In this document: positions 18,479 to 27,825 of the stretch, one piece after another | Numbering within the stretch: the stretch's first letter is position 1 | How the letters are laid out: every line of letters begins with the position of its first letter | NCBI GenBank assembly: GCA_903819975.1 | Contig: CAIJFI010000002.1 | Span: 62,001-126,000 of the forward strand | DNA: 64,000 nucleotides | Origin: an uncultured Bacteroidota bacterium | GTDB lineage: Bacteria; Bacteroidota; Bacteroidia; Chitinophagales; Chitinophagaceae | Direction of reading: 5' to 3' | Notes under the pieces: generated by a model | Told to the model about the DNA's origin: nothing | The model's input: the letters and a program-made list of their open reading frames with translations, nothing else | The model's database searches: none | Program-made: the position numbers and the translations under genes

Positions 18479-18751
18479 TTATTTTCTTAAGCCTAATTTT
18501 TCAATTAGTGCGCGGTAACCAGTAAGGTTATGTTTTTGTAAATAAACCAATAAACGCTTACGCTGACCCACTAATTGCATCAATCCTCTTTGAGTAGAAT
18601 GATCTTTGTGGTTCGCTTTCAAGTGACCTGAAATGTGCGCAATACGTTGAGTTAACATAGCAATTTGACCTTCGATAGAACCTGTGTTCGTTGCTTTTCC
18701 ACCAAACTCAGCAAAAATGCTTGCTTTTTTTTCTTTTGTTAGTATAGACAT
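18479..18751 (-). CDS. rpsO: 30S ribosomal protein S15
   Basis: A 90-residue primary 16S rRNA-binding protein of the small subunit platform. Seen: TGSIEGQIAMLTQRI, HLKANHKDHSTQRGLMQLVGQRKR split across helices 2-3, and YRALIEKLGLRK at the C-terminus. The ATG at 18751 (MSILTKEKK) gives the family length; the frame stays open upstream to a GTG at 18787, which would add 12 residues not found in S15. It is followed by pnp, as in most bacteria. Confidence 0.96.
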   Translation of the reverse strand: MSILTKEKKASIFAEFGGKATNTGSIEGQIAMLTQRIAHISGHLKANHKDHSTQRGLMQLVGQRKRLLVYLQKHNLTGYRALIEKLGLRK

Positions 18752-18811
18752 TGTAAATCTTCTTTTTTGTGACCAACTATTGGCCACGGTTTTTTTCTTT
18801 TATTTCGGCTG

Positions 18812-18819
18812 CAAAGATA
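18812..18819 (-). promoter_or_regulatory. Predicted -7 box for rpsO-pnp
   Basis: TATCTTTG on the minus strand, 60 nt before the rpsO ATG. A TTTTTG lies about 23 nt further upstream, wider than ideal. It falls between the lolA-like stop (18838) and rpsO. Confidence 0.4.
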
Positions 18820-18837
18820 AGGGGAAAAGGGCTAATC

Positions 18838-19461
18838 CTAATCAAAAATTTCTACGTTTTTTGGGTATTTTGCCCTATTAAACAAGAAAAGCTTGTCTTC
18901 CAGGCTTGCTCCGTAGTTTATAGTCACCACTTTTACGTCTGTAATATTGTTGCTTTTATCTAAAATGGATGCACTAGAAAGGGCCGATTTAGCCTTATCT
19001 AGGACCAAAGTTACCTTTTGAAAGTTCTTACGCTTGTCAATAGGTGAAAGCTCGATAGTAGCCTTGCCACCATCCTGACTTAACAATTTGAAATTGAAGT
19101 CCTTATCATAATTACCTGATAATAATTTTTGAGGACTAAGGGTTTGGTCTGATTCTGACACACTTGACTTAGAAATAGAGTTAGATCCGTCAAAATTGTA
19201 GATATTGGTGCCATCGCAAATAATCTCAACAGCCCCTTGTTGAAGCAGGTACTTGTCCCCTTTCATCTTTAAATTGATAGACTTAGTCCCTAATGCCTTC
19301 CCTTTATTATTCTTAGAAATTAATTGAATATTTACCAAAATGCCTTTTGCTTGCTTCACTTTTGCACCAATTTGGTCCAATAAAGCCTTCGCTTGAGGAT
19401 CTTTTTGAGCTTGTGTATTGCTAAAAATAAGGGTTGCGGCTAATATAAATAAGTATCTCAT
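18838..19461 (-). CDS. LolA-like outer-membrane lipoprotein carrier protein
   Basis: A 207-residue periplasmic protein of the LolA fold, predicted to carry lipoproteins to the outer membrane. It has a signal peptide (MRYLFILAATLIFSNTQAQ) and the family start of the mature chain, KALLDQIGAKVKQAKGI. Beta-strand-rich segments follow (NIYNFDGSNS, QTLSPQKLLSG, KVTLVLDK). I use the ATG at 19461; an upstream TTG at 19500 adds 13 residues in front of the signal peptide and is unlikely. It lies 107 nt after ftsK, an order common in Bacteroidota. Confidence 0.82.
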   Translation of the reverse strand: MRYLFILAATLIFSNTQAQKDPQAKALLDQIGAKVKQAKGILVNIQLISKNNKGKALGTKSINLKMKGDKYLLQQGAVEIICDGTNIYNFDGSNSISKSSVSESDQTLSPQKLLSGNYDKDFNFKLLSQDGGKATIELSPIDKRKNFQKVTLVLDKAKSALSSASILDKSNNITDVKVVTINYGASLEDKLFLFNRAKYPKNVEIFD

Positions 19462-19508
19462 TATTGAAAAATAGGTATTAGTGGTATTAAGCTTTGACAA
19501 AAATAAGC

Positions 19509-19543
19509 AATCCTAGTTTAATTGTTGTGTTTAAACTAGGATT
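19509..19543 (-). terminator. Long inverted repeat after ftsK, possible terminator or attenuator
   Basis: A perfect 12-bp stem (19509-19520 with 19532-19543, AATCCTAGTTTA) and an 11-nt loop, 26 nt after the ftsK stop. The minus-strand sequence after it is only partly T-rich (GCTTATTTTTG), so readthrough into the lolA-like gene is possible. Confidence 0.55.
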
Positions 19544-19568
19544 GGGATGTTAAAATAAATGAAACCTC

Positions 19569-22145
19569 CTATAAGTGTTGCAAGAAATCGTAAAGCTCAG
19601 TGTCTGTCTTATATAATACTTCTCTTGGTTTACTACCCTGACTTGGCCCTACAATACCAGCAGATTCTAACTGATCCATTAAACGGCCTGCGCGGTTATA
19701 ACCCAATTTCATTCTTCTTTGTATTAATGAAGTTGAACCTTGTTGTGCACTTACAATTAATTTAGCCGCATCTTCAAATAATGGATCTCTTTCATTTGGA
19801 TCAAACCCACTACCAGCGTCTGCATCTTTTTCATCAGAATATTCAGGTAATAAAAATGCTTGAGGATACCCTTTTTGCTCTGCAATAAAATTACATACAC
19901 GATCTACTTCTGGTGTGTCAACAAATGCACATTGTAAACGTGTAATCTCTCCATTATAGCTCACCAACATATCTCCTTTACCAATTAACTGCTCGGCACC
20001 ACCTGCGTCTAATATAGTACGGCTATCAATTTTACTTGAAACCTTAAAAGCAATACGCGCTGGGAAATTGGCTTTAATCGTACCTGTGATAATATTTACA
20101 GATGGTCTTTGAGTTGCAATAATTAAGTGAATACCTACCGCACGTGCTAACTGCGCTAAACGCGCAATTGGCATTTCTACTTCCTTACCTGCAGTCATAA
20201 TTAAATCGGCAAACTCATCCACAACTAATACGATAAATGGCAAGTATTGGTGTCCTTTTTCTGGATTTAATTTACGTGCAGTAAATTTCTCATTGTACTC
20301 TTTAATATTTCTACAACCTGCTTCTTTTAATAAATCATAACGATTATCCATTTCAATACACAATGCATTTAATGTATTGATTACTTTTTTAGTATCAGTA
20401 ATAATCGCATCTTCCTCTCCTGGTAATTTAGCTAAGAAATGTTTTTCAATTACTCGGTATAAACTCAATTCCACTTTTTTAGGATCCACCAAAACAAACT
20501 TAAGTTGAGAAGGATGTTTCTTATATAAAAGAGAAACTAATATTGCATTCAATCCAACCGACTTACCTTGTCCAGTAGCACCAGCCATTAACAAGTGAGG
20601 CATACTTGCTAAGTCTACGATAAAGTTTTCGTTGTCAATTTTTTTACCAATTGCAATAGGTAATGAATACTGACTAGATTGAAATTTCTCACTAGCCAAT
20701 AAAGTTTTCATACTCACGAAAGACTTTCTAATATTGGGTACCTCAATACCAATAGTTCCTTTACCAGGTATTGGTGCTATAATACGAATACCCAATGCAG
20801 CTAAGCTTAAGGCAATATCGTCTTCCAAGTTTTTAATACGACTAATACGCACACCTGGCGCTGGCACAATTTCGTATAATGTTACCGTTGGACCAACCGT
20901 TGCAGCAATACGCTGAATAGCAATATCGTAGTTTTTTAAAGTAGCGATAATCTGATTCTTATGCGTCTCTAACTCCTCTGGGTCTTGCACAATTTTTTCA
21001 GAACCATGTGTTTCTAATAAGTTAATAGATGGATACTTGTAGTTTTTTAAATCTAAAGTTGCATCATATTTAGTTGCAAGACTTCCAATTGCTGCTGCAG
21101 GAATGATTGCTTCTTTTGCTCCTTCGTTAATTTCTAAATCAAGGTCTTCTAATAATTCATCATCAATATCAAGATCGTCTTCGCCATCAAGTTCTTCTTC
21201 ATCATCCCCTGCGTCACTCAAATGCTCATTAGAGGATAAATGTGTTGATGCGATAGGCTCGTCAACAACCAAACTTGGTGCAAGATGGTGCTCCTCGGTT
21301 AAAGCTAATTCATCAATAAATAGTTTTCCGCCCTCCTCATCGCTCTCAGGCATTATTACAGAAATACCATTCTCTGTGGTATCTGCTTTTAATCTGTTCC
21401 CTCCAATTTCTTCTGTTGCTATTTCGGTTGGCTTTGGATTGTTTAAATCCCATTCTTGTTTTATAGCTTGCTCGTCGTCCTCACTCACAAATGGAACTTC
21501 CTTCTTTTTAGGTATTAAAAAATCAAAACTAGGTACACTAAATTTTGGGTTGAATCTCCAAATTATATAACTAAAGCCTGCTACTAATAAAATAGCACCA
21601 GTACCAAAACTACCCACCCATTTAATAAGCCAACTGCTGCTGTATTCACCTAATGCTCCACCCCATGAGAACGCAGCACCCCTTGTTACAAATGCAAAAC
21701 AAGTACTAAGTACTAATAACCCTAACAATACATAACGCACATTTCTCCAGATACTAAAAATTGGTTTTGTAAAAAATAAGTTAACCCCAATAACAAAAGT
21801 GAAAGTGCATAATAAATAAGACGCTAATCCAAACCCGTTAAAAATTATTTGATACGCAACAAATGCCCCAATGAAACCTAATTGATTATTTACTTTAACA
21901 TCGTTTGTTGTAAATAAATTAGTGCGCCATAGTTGAACCTTGTCTTGATCCTCTTGCCATGTAAATAAATAAGATGTAAATGCTACGAATAAGAATATTG
22001 TAAGCAGTAATATTATGGACCCAATGATTTTAGAAGTACGTTCGTCTTTAACAACTTCGGTTACGTTTAGGGAAGCCTCCTTGTCTGGATTTAATGCTTC
22101 CTCACTTACCTTGGGTTCCTTTTTACTTTTAAGCGTATTTGCCAT
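19569..22145 (-). CDS. ftsK: DNA translocase FtsK/SpoIIIE
   Basis: An 858-residue septal DNA pump that clears chromosome termini at division. The N-terminus has four hydrophobic segments. An acidic Asp/Glu-rich linker follows (around DDEEELDGEDDLDIDDE). The motor has Walker A GATGQGKSVGLNAIL and Walker B FIVLVVDEFADLI with IIATQRPSVNIITG. The C-terminal gamma winged helix, which reads KOPS-type sequences, is RRMKLGYNRAGRLMDQLE. Length is typical of Bacteroidota FtsK. A TATATTTG box is only 5 nt before the ATG. Confidence 0.95.
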   Translation of the reverse strand: MANTLKSKKEPKVSEEALNPDKEASLNVTEVVKDERTSKIIGSIILLLTIFLFVAFTSYLFTWQEDQDKVQLWRTNLFTTNDVKVNNQLGFIGAFVAYQIIFNGFGLASYLLCTFTFVIGVNLFFTKPIFSIWRNVRYVLLGLLVLSTCFAFVTRGAAFSWGGALGEYSSSWLIKWVGSFGTGAILLVAGFSYIIWRFNPKFSVPSFDFLIPKKKEVPFVSEDDEQAIKQEWDLNNPKPTEIATEEIGGNRLKADTTENGISVIMPESDEEGGKLFIDELALTEEHHLAPSLVVDEPIASTHLSSNEHLSDAGDDEEELDGEDDLDIDDELLEDLDLEINEGAKEAIIPAAAIGSLATKYDATLDLKNYKYPSINLLETHGSEKIVQDPEELETHKNQIIATLKNYDIAIQRIAATVGPTVTLYEIVPAPGVRISRIKNLEDDIALSLAALGIRIIAPIPGKGTIGIEVPNIRKSFVSMKTLLASEKFQSSQYSLPIAIGKKIDNENFIVDLASMPHLLMAGATGQGKSVGLNAILVSLLYKKHPSQLKFVLVDPKKVELSLYRVIEKHFLAKLPGEEDAIITDTKKVINTLNALCIEMDNRYDLLKEAGCRNIKEYNEKFTARKLNPEKGHQYLPFIVLVVDEFADLIMTAGKEVEMPIARLAQLARAVGIHLIIATQRPSVNIITGTIKANFPARIAFKVSSKIDSRTILDAGGAEQLIGKGDMLVSYNGEITRLQCAFVDTPEVDRVCNFIAEQKGYPQAFLLPEYSDEKDADAGSGFDPNERDPLFEDAAKLIVSAQQGSTSLIQRRMKLGYNRAGRLMDQLESAGIVGPSQGSKPREVLYKTDTELYDFLQHL

Positions 22146-22150
22146 AGAAA

Positions 22151-22158
22151 CAAATATA
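22151..22158 (-). promoter_or_regulatory. Predicted -7 box for ftsK, almost touching the start codon
   Basis: TATATTTG on the minus strand, 5 nt before the ftsK ATG (22145). If used, the transcript would be leaderless or nearly so. No -33 box at the right spacing was seen. Confidence 0.3.
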
Positions 22159-22220
22159 AGTTATCCCAATAGGAAGAAAAAGGTTTTTTGCTTAATGTGT
22201 AAAATTGAAAAAGCGGCAGG

Positions 22221-22634
22221 CTACTTATCCACTTTATGGAGCCATGCAACTCTTGCCCAGCTAGCCCATCCTAGGATAAAACAAAGTCCTCCTAATGGGG
22301 TTATTGGGCCAATAATTTTAGAATAGTCAAAGCTGCAAAAGGGCTGAAAAGTAAGTAAGTACAAGGAGCCGCTAAATAACAAAACACCTACTAAATAAAA
22401 GTTGGAAGCCCAGCCAATTCCCTTGTGATTACCCAATGCGTCGGAATTTTGACCAGCATACAAAGACAATGCAACCAAGGCCAAGGCATGCATAAATTGA
22501 TAGCGTACCCCAGTTTCAAAAATGGCAACTTTTTCGGCAGGCACTAAATTTTTTAAAGCATGTGCGCCAAATGCACCAAGTACAACCGATAACAATGCAA
22601 GGATTAAACCCCACAATAATATTTTACGATGCAT
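22221..22634 (-). CDS. DUF423 family membrane protein
   Basis: A 137-residue protein with four hydrophobic segments of the DUF423/YgdD family. Diagnostic segments are LSVVLGAFGAHALK near the N-terminus, FETGVRYQFMHALALVAL in the second helix and the C-terminal ITPLGGLCFILGWASW. The biochemical role is unknown. The ATG overlaps the end of aroK by 11 nt, so the two are translationally coupled. Confidence 0.88.
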   Translation of the reverse strand: MHRKILLWGLILALLSVVLGAFGAHALKNLVPAEKVAIFETGVRYQFMHALALVALSLYAGQNSDALGNHKGIGWASNFYLVGVLLFSGSLYLLTFQPFCSFDYSKIIGPITPLGGLCFILGWASWARVAWLHKVDK

Positions 22635-23142
22635 GTTTTTGAATTATCTTTTTTAAACCAGCTTCCGTTATTTGTTCAGAAGAAAGTCGGTAATGCGCTT
22701 GTTGATAAAAAGGAGTGCGCTCTAATATTTTGTTTTGTAGAAACCCCAGCAATTCGTGGTCGCTAATACTTGCTATTAAAGGTCTAGTCGCTTTTTCTTT
22801 CGATAATCTTGAAACAAGTATTTCGATTGATTCATCTAACCAAATAACCACCCCCTCTTTCTTCATCCAATCAAGATTCGCTTGATTGCAAGGTGTACCA
22901 CCACCAGTAGCTAAAACGTATTTCTTTTTCTCCTTAAACCATCTTAATAGTTTGGTTTCTGTTTTTCTGAAATACTCCTCACCGTCTTCACTAAATATTT
23001 CTGCAATGGTTTTTTCTTCATTCATTTCGATCAAGTCATCCAAATCATATCCGCCCGATTTAATCCACTTTGAAATCTTCTTTGTCCAAAAAGATTTACC
23101 CGAACCCATCATCCCTATTAAAAATATTCTCTCTGCTGCCAT
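22624..23142 (-). CDS. aroK: Shikimate kinase
   Basis: A 172-residue kinase of the chorismate pathway that phosphorylates shikimate with ATP. Seen: P-loop GMMGSGKSFWTKK at residues 10-22, DLDDLIEMNEEKTIAEIF shikimate-binding region, EEYFRKTETKLL, and ATGGGTPCN. The usual second-position Gly/Thr of the P-loop tail is replaced by bulky F-W, a mild oddity. It lies 27 nt after gcdH and overlaps the DUF423 gene by 11 nt. The partner pathway gene aroQ lies in the same window at 60523. Confidence 0.92.
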   Translation of the reverse strand: MAAERIFLIGMMGSGKSFWTKKISKWIKSGGYDLDDLIEMNEEKTIAEIFSEDGEEYFRKTETKLLRWFKEKKKYVLATGGGTPCNQANLDWMKKEGVVIWLDESIEILVSRLSKEKATRPLIASISDHELLGFLQNKILERTPFYQQAHYRLSSEQITEAGLKKIIQKHAS

Positions 23143-23169
23143 AACTTAAATATGCTTTCCTTTTATTCC

Positions 23170-24354
23170 TTACTTAAATGCATTGAATCCTGTTACATCC
23201 ATTCCTGTGATTAATAAATGAATATCATGTGTTCCTTCGTATGTGATTACACTTTCTAAATTCATCATATGTCGCATAATTGAATACTCGCCTGTGATAC
23301 CCATGCCACCTAACATTTGACGTGCATCTCTTGCTATTTGTGTTGCAATTTCACAGCTATTTCTTTTTGCCATACTAATTTGACTTGGGGTTGCTCTACC
23401 TTCATTCATTAATACTCCTAAACGCCAAACCAATAATTGCCCTTTGGTAATTTCGGTCACCATTTCGGCTAACTTTTTTTGTTGTAATTGGAATCCACCA
23501 ATTGGCTTTCCAAATTGCACACGCTCTTTGCTATATCTTAAAGCAGTATCGTAACAATCCATAGCAGCACCTAAAGCCCCCCAAGCAATACCGTATCTAG
23601 CCTTACTTAAACAACCCAATGGGCCTTTTAATCCAATTACATTAGGTAAAATATTTTCCTTAGGCACTTTTACATTATCAAAAACCAATTCCCCTGTTGC
23701 ACTTGCTCTTAAGCTCCATTTATTATGCGTAGTTGGAGTACTAAATCCTTCCATTCCTCTTTCTACAATCAAACCTACAATCTTTCCTTCCTCGTTTTTT
23801 GCCCAAACCACTGCAACCTGAGCAAAGGGCGCGTTGCTAATCCACATTTTAGCGCCATTTAATATTACATGGTCGCCAGCATCTTTAATATTGGTCAACA
23901 TGCTAGAAGGATCAGATCCATGATCGGGTTCAGTTAACCCAAAACAACCTAACCATTCGCCACTTGCTAATTTTGGTAAATATTTTTTCTTTTGCGCTTC
24001 ACTACCATATGCGTGTATCGGATACATCACAAGAGAACCTTGCACACTAGCCGTACTTCTAACACCACTATCACCTCGTTCTAATTCCTGCATCATAATT
24101 CCGTAACTGATATAATCCAACCCACCTCCGCCATATTCGGCTGGAACGGTTGGACCAAAACAGCCAAGGTCGCCTAATTGCTTTACAATTTGTTGAGGAA
24201 ATTCTGCTTTTTGAGCATACTCTTCTATAATTGGAGAGATCTCTTTTTTTACATAATCACGCACTGCTGTTCGCACCATCAAATGCTCTTCACTTAATAA
24301 CTCGTCTAATTGATAATAATCCGGAGATTCAAACAAGTCCATTCTTACTGCCAT
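23170..24354 (-). CDS. gcdH: Acyl-CoA dehydrogenase, glutaryl-CoA dehydrogenase type
   Basis: A 394-residue FAD enzyme that oxidises and decarboxylates glutaryl-CoA to crotonyl-CoA in lysine/tryptophan breakdown. Seen: N-terminal helices, VPAEYGGGGLDYISYG, CFGLTEPDHGSDPSSM, ISNAPFAQVAVVWAK, RMLGGMGITGEYSIMRH, and YEGTHDIHLLI with the catalytic Glu; the DIH-containing version of the last motif favours glutaryl-CoA dehydrogenase over butyryl-type enzymes. I choose ATG 24354 (MAVRMDLF); the longer reading frame to 24459 would run into the divergent symporter gene. Leads the gcdH-aroK-DUF423 run. Confidence 0.85.
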   Translation of the reverse strand: MAVRMDLFESPDYYQLDELLSEEHLMVRTAVRDYVKKEISPIIEEYAQKAEFPQQIVKQLGDLGCFGPTVPAEYGGGGLDYISYGIMMQELERGDSGVRSTASVQGSLVMYPIHAYGSEAQKKKYLPKLASGEWLGCFGLTEPDHGSDPSSMLTNIKDAGDHVILNGAKMWISNAPFAQVAVVWAKNEEGKIVGLIVERGMEGFSTPTTHNKWSLRASATGELVFDNVKVPKENILPNVIGLKGPLGCLSKARYGIAWGALGAAMDCYDTALRYSKERVQFGKPIGGFQLQQKKLAEMVTEITKGQLLVWRLGVLMNEGRATPSQISMAKRNSCEIATQIARDARQMLGGMGITGEYSIMRHMMNLESVITYEGTHDIHLLITGMDVTGFNAFK

Positions 24355-24438
24355 AACTTCATATTTTAGGTAAACAATCCTTTTCAAAGGTAGCTTAAAC
24401 TCCCTAAAAAAACTATATTTACAAGCATAATCCTTTAC

Positions 24439-25614
24439 ATGAGAAAAGTAGTCACACACCTTAGTTTCTTGGTATTAGTTGCAATTATTGCAGGAATACT
24501 TGTAGGCATTTACGCTCCTGCAACGGCCATTAAATTGGACCCTATTGCAAAAACATTTATCAGTATTATAAAAGGCTTCACCTTCCCTATAATTTTTTTA
24601 ACAGTCAGTCTTGGAATTGCAAGCATGGGCGATTTAAAAAAAGTGGGCCGAATAGGATTTAGATCCCTGTTATATTTTGAAATAGTAAGTACCCTCTCAT
24701 TAGCAATTGGCGTAGTAGTTGCACTTTGGATAAAACCGGGGAATATTAATAAAGAAGGTTTACAAATGCAGGATCCATCTAAATATACAAAGGCAACAAA
24801 TTTTGACTTGTTTCATATCATTGCACAGAATACCAATTTACAAATTTTATTAGCAGCAATCGTTTTAGGATTTGCATTAAATTATTTTCCAAAACGAGAA
24901 AAATATATTCATAGTTTAGGTCAACTAACGCATTACGTTTTTACTGCTTTAAAGTATGTAATGTATTTAGCACCCATTGCAGCATTTGGTGGAATGGCAT
25001 TTGCAATTGGCAAGTATGGATTAAAAACTTTAATTCCATTGGGCAAATTAATGGGTACTATGTACCTAACAATGGCATTATTTGTTTTTATAATTCTAGG
25101 CTTGATTTTAAGATATTATAAGCTTTCAATTTTTAAATTACTTGCACATATCAAAGAAGAATTATTAATTGTATTTGGAACATCTTCTTCTGAGCCAGCA
25201 ATGCCGTCATTAATGAATAAATTAGAAAAGATGGGTTGTTCAAAATCGGTAGTGGGCTTAGTAGTACCGACAGGCTATTCATTTAATTTAGACGGCACTT
25301 CTATTTATTTATCGATGGCCGTAATATTTATTGCTCAATTGTACAATGTGCAATTAAGCACATCCGAATTAGTAACCATAATTTTAATATTGATGCTTAC
25401 CTCTAAAGGCGCAGCTGGCGTAACTGGTAGTGGATTTATTGTATTGGCTTCTACCCTTGCCTCTATGCAAAAAATACCAATCGAAGGACTTGCATTTTTA
25501 TTGGGTATAGATAAATTTATGAGCGAAGCGCGCGCTATTACAAATATTATTGGCAATAGTGTGGCAACAGTTGTAATTGCAAAGATGGAAGGCGAAACCA
25601 TCCATCATTTGTAG
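24439..25614 (+). CDS. Dicarboxylate/amino acid:cation symporter (DAACS family)
   Basis: A 391-residue inner-membrane secondary transporter of the GltP/DctA family, importing glutamate, aspartate or C4-dicarboxylates with protons or sodium. Seen: multiple hydrophobic segments, the serine-rich hairpin GTSSSEPAMPSLMNKLEKMG, TM7 motif GYSFNLDGTSIYLS, the second hairpin SKGAAGVTGSGFIVLA, and DKFMSEARAITNIIGN in TM8. The N-terminal ATG starts just before TM1. Divergent from gcdH with 84 nt between them. Confidence 0.92.
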   Translation: MRKVVTHLSFLVLVAIIAGILVGIYAPATAIKLDPIAKTFISIIKGFTFPIIFLTVSLGIASMGDLKKVGRIGFRSLLYFEIVSTLSLAIGVVVALWIKPGNINKEGLQMQDPSKYTKATNFDLFHIIAQNTNLQILLAAIVLGFALNYFPKREKYIHSLGQLTHYVFTALKYVMYLAPIAAFGGMAFAIGKYGLKTLIPLGKLMGTMYLTMALFVFIILGLILRYYKLSIFKLLAHIKEELLIVFGTSSSEPAMPSLMNKLEKMGCSKSVVGLVVPTGYSFNLDGTSIYLSMAVIFIAQLYNVQLSTSELVTIILILMLTSKGAAGVTGSGFIVLASTLASMQKIPIEGLAFLLGIDKFMSEARAITNIIGNSVATVVIAKMEGETIHHL

Positions 25615-25636
25615 ACAATTAATAACAGATAATAAT

Positions 25637-26443
25637 TTAAGACAATAGGGTTTTCATTTCTGCAGCATATTCGCTAGCAGCAATGGCAGCTTTTTGAGCA
25701 TAATCGGTTCCGCCGCTTGCAAAAATAACTGCTCTACTTGCGTTTACTAATAACCCTGTTTCCTTATTCTTACCATATTTTGTTACCTCACTTAAACTTC
25801 CTCCCTGTGCACCAACACCAGGCACTAATAAAAAATGGTCAGGAATAATTTTGCGAATGCTAGTAAAATCTTCGGCCTTGGTAGCACCTACTACAAACAT
25901 TAATTGGTCAGATGTACCCCAACTTGCTACTTGTTCTAAAACAGATTCATATAAAAATTGTCCGTTGCTTAATTTTTGTTGCTCAAAATTTTGACTCCCT
26001 GTATTTGAAGTGAGCCCTAAAACAATAGTCCATTTATTTGTATAAGCTAAAAAAGGATCTATACTATCTTTTCCCATATAAGGTGCTACGGTAATAGCGT
26101 CAAATGGTAGTACTTCAAAAAAAGTTTTAGCATATTGTGCCGAAGTGTTTCCAATATCACCACGTTTTGCATCGGCAATGGTAAAGTGTGTAGAAGGGAT
26201 ATGTGCAAGTGTTTCCTCCATTGCCTCCCAGCCGCTCACACCTTGTGATTCATAAAAGGCAGTATTAATTTTATAACTCACACAATAAGGAGCCGTAGCT
26301 TCAATAATTGCTTTGTTAAAAGTAATAACCCCTTGTTTTGTTTTAGGTAAATGAGCAGGTAACTTTTCAATGTCGGTATCTAAACCAACACACAAGTAGG
26401 ATTGCTTATCAATAATTTGTTCAACCAATTTTGTTTTTGTCAT
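25637..26443 (-). CDS. pyrF: Orotidine 5'-phosphate decarboxylase (type 2)
   Basis: A 268-residue enzyme catalysing the last step of UMP synthesis. Seen: N-terminal LCVGLDTDIEKLP, the catalytic DAKRGDIGNTSAQYAK (Lys of DxKxxD), VAPYMGKDSIDPFL characteristic of the type 2 subgroup, and FLLVPGVGAQGG. ATG at 26443 is chosen; the frame is open further upstream only as an overlap with the amylase gene. It begins 4 nt after the amylase stop codon, so the two share a message, an unexpected partnership. Confidence 0.94.
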   Translation of the reverse strand: MTKTKLVEQIIDKQSYLCVGLDTDIEKLPAHLPKTKQGVITFNKAIIEATAPYCVSYKINTAFYESQGVSGWEAMEETLAHIPSTHFTIADAKRGDIGNTSAQYAKTFFEVLPFDAITVAPYMGKDSIDPFLAYTNKWTIVLGLTSNTGSQNFEQQKLSNGQFLYESVLEQVASWGTSDQLMFVVGATKAEDFTSIRKIIPDHFLLVPGVGAQGGSLSEVTKYGKNKETGLLVNASRAVIFASGGTDYAQKAAIAASEYAAEMKTLLS

Positions 26444-26447
26444 ATGC

Positions 26448-27770
26448 TTACTTTGATCCGTATTCAAATACTTTATAACCCCATGCAGGTAATTGCAAAG
26501 AGTGAATGTCTTTATAACTTTGATGTGTGAAAATGTCGGTGTAATTTTTACCGGCTGGCAATTGCGCATCCAACTTAACATCCTGAGCTGTTGCTGATAA
26601 ATTCAAAACAACCACTACATAGTCACTGCTATTCTTTCTTGAATAAGCCATCACTTTATTAGGATTATTAACTTTAATTCTTGTAAACACCGCATTTTCT
26701 TTAAATGCCGAATTACTAGACCTTAAATTTAAAAGTGTTTTATAAAAAGAAGCACGCTCATATTTTTTAAAACCCATTGAGTCTTTTTCAAAGAAAGAAA
26801 CTGCCCTTAAAACAGGTTCTTCTTGACCACTATATATTAATGGCATCGTTCTGTTATAGGTTTGCGTAAACACAGCAAATGGAGCGTGCGAATTACCTGG
26901 CATTGTAGCATAGTCGGCTTTATTCCAAGAGTTCTCGTCGTGGTTACTTGTAAAATACAATCTCCAAGCCCCTTTCATATAGGAAGTATCAATCGTATTT
27001 AAAACTGAATCAAGAGACAATACATCTTTTTTCCCAGCAACTATATCATTCATCACGTGAAACTCAGTCCAGCTATAAGTTGCATCATAACCAGATGCAT
27101 GTAATTTAGGATCATCCGCTTCGGCTAAGAAAAATAAATCTCTTTCTTTTTTTAATGCAGGAATACATTTATTCCAAAAACTATAAGGAACTCCCCAAGC
27201 AACATCCACTCTAAAACCATCTATGCCAGTATGTTTAATCCAATATTTCATGGCATTAATCATACTATCTTCCATTACTGGATTGTTATAATTTAACTCG
27301 CGTGTGTCAGACCAGTCGGCTGTATATATTGCTTTTCCAGTGCTATCTCTTTCATAAAAATCCAAGTGTGTTTTTAGCCAAGGATGGTCTGCACCAGTAT
27401 GATTAGGCACCCAATCAATAAGCACTTTCATACCCAAAGCATGTGCTTGATTTACAATTTTATTAAAATGGTTTAAGGTTCCAAACTCAGGGTTAACGTC
27501 GGTATAACTTGCAACAGCATAATAAGAACCTAATGAACCCTTACGCCCCTCTTTTGAAATGGGCTGCAATGGCATAAACCAAATTGTCTTTACTCCCATT
27601 TTTTGGAGCCTTGGCAAATGCTTTGCAAACGCATTTAATGTTCCCTCTTTGGTATATTGTCTGATATTTACTTCGTAGATATTTCCTTGCTCCATGAAAG
27701 CAGGATGTTTTTGTTGAGCCTTGGCATTTAAGATTGCTAACAAACCTAAAACAACTAACAATTTTCTCAT
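26448..27770 (-). CDS. Secreted GH13 alpha-amylase family glycosidase
   Basis: A 440-residue GH13 hydrolase with a signal peptide (MRKLLVVLGLLAILNAKAQQ), so it acts in the periplasm or outside. Conserved regions: region I DWVPNHTG, region II GFRVDVAWGVP with the nucleophile Asp, region III FLAEADDP with the general acid Glu, region IV FTSNHDENSW. A C-terminal beta domain of about 70 residues ends the protein. It is similar throughout to the signal-less protein at 44697. Maltogenic versus other alpha-glucan specificity is not resolvable. pyrF follows after 4 nt. Confidence 0.9.
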   Translation of the reverse strand: MRKLLVVLGLLAILNAKAQQKHPAFMEQGNIYEVNIRQYTKEGTLNAFAKHLPRLQKMGVKTIWFMPLQPISKEGRKGSLGSYYAVASYTDVNPEFGTLNHFNKIVNQAHALGMKVLIDWVPNHTGADHPWLKTHLDFYERDSTGKAIYTADWSDTRELNYNNPVMEDSMINAMKYWIKHTGIDGFRVDVAWGVPYSFWNKCIPALKKERDLFFLAEADDPKLHASGYDATYSWTEFHVMNDIVAGKKDVLSLDSVLNTIDTSYMKGAWRLYFTSNHDENSWNKADYATMPGNSHAPFAVFTQTYNRTMPLIYSGQEEPVLRAVSFFEKDSMGFKKYERASFYKTLLNLRSSNSAFKENAVFTRIKVNNPNKVMAYSRKNSSDYVVVVLNLSATAQDVKLDAQLPAGKNYTDIFTHQSYKDIHSLQLPAWGYKVFEYGSK

Positions 27771-27790
27771 AAAATGATTGTTTGGACAAA

Positions 27791-27798
27791 CAAATTTA
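27791..27798 (-). promoter_or_regulatory. Predicted -7 box for the secreted amylase-pyrF unit
   Basis: TAAATTTG on the minus strand, 20 nt before the amylase ATG; no clear -33 box. Confidence 0.35.
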
Positions 27799-27814
27799 AC
27801 ATTAATAATTGGCT

Positions 27815-27822
27815 TAACTTTG
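27815..27822 (+). promoter_or_regulatory. TAACTTTG box directly before the lipoprotein start
   Basis: Matches TAnnTTTG exactly but ends only 3 nt before the ATG at 27826. It would put the transcription start at or after the start codon, so it may be coincidental. Confidence 0.25.
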
Positions 27823-27825
27823 GGT

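Noticed and set aside
21103-21570. Plus-strand open frame of 155 codons inside ftsK
   Set aside because: Ser-rich product is the antisense shadow of the acidic linker of FtsK; no promoter or homology-like motif.
24355-24459. Longer acyl-CoA dehydrogenase start
   Set aside because: It would overlap the divergent symporter start; ATG 24354 gives the normal length of about 394 residues.
26444-26581. Longer pyrF start inside the amylase gene
   Set aside because: The extra 46 residues are out-of-frame amylase sequence and the ATG at 26443 directly precedes the conserved start.
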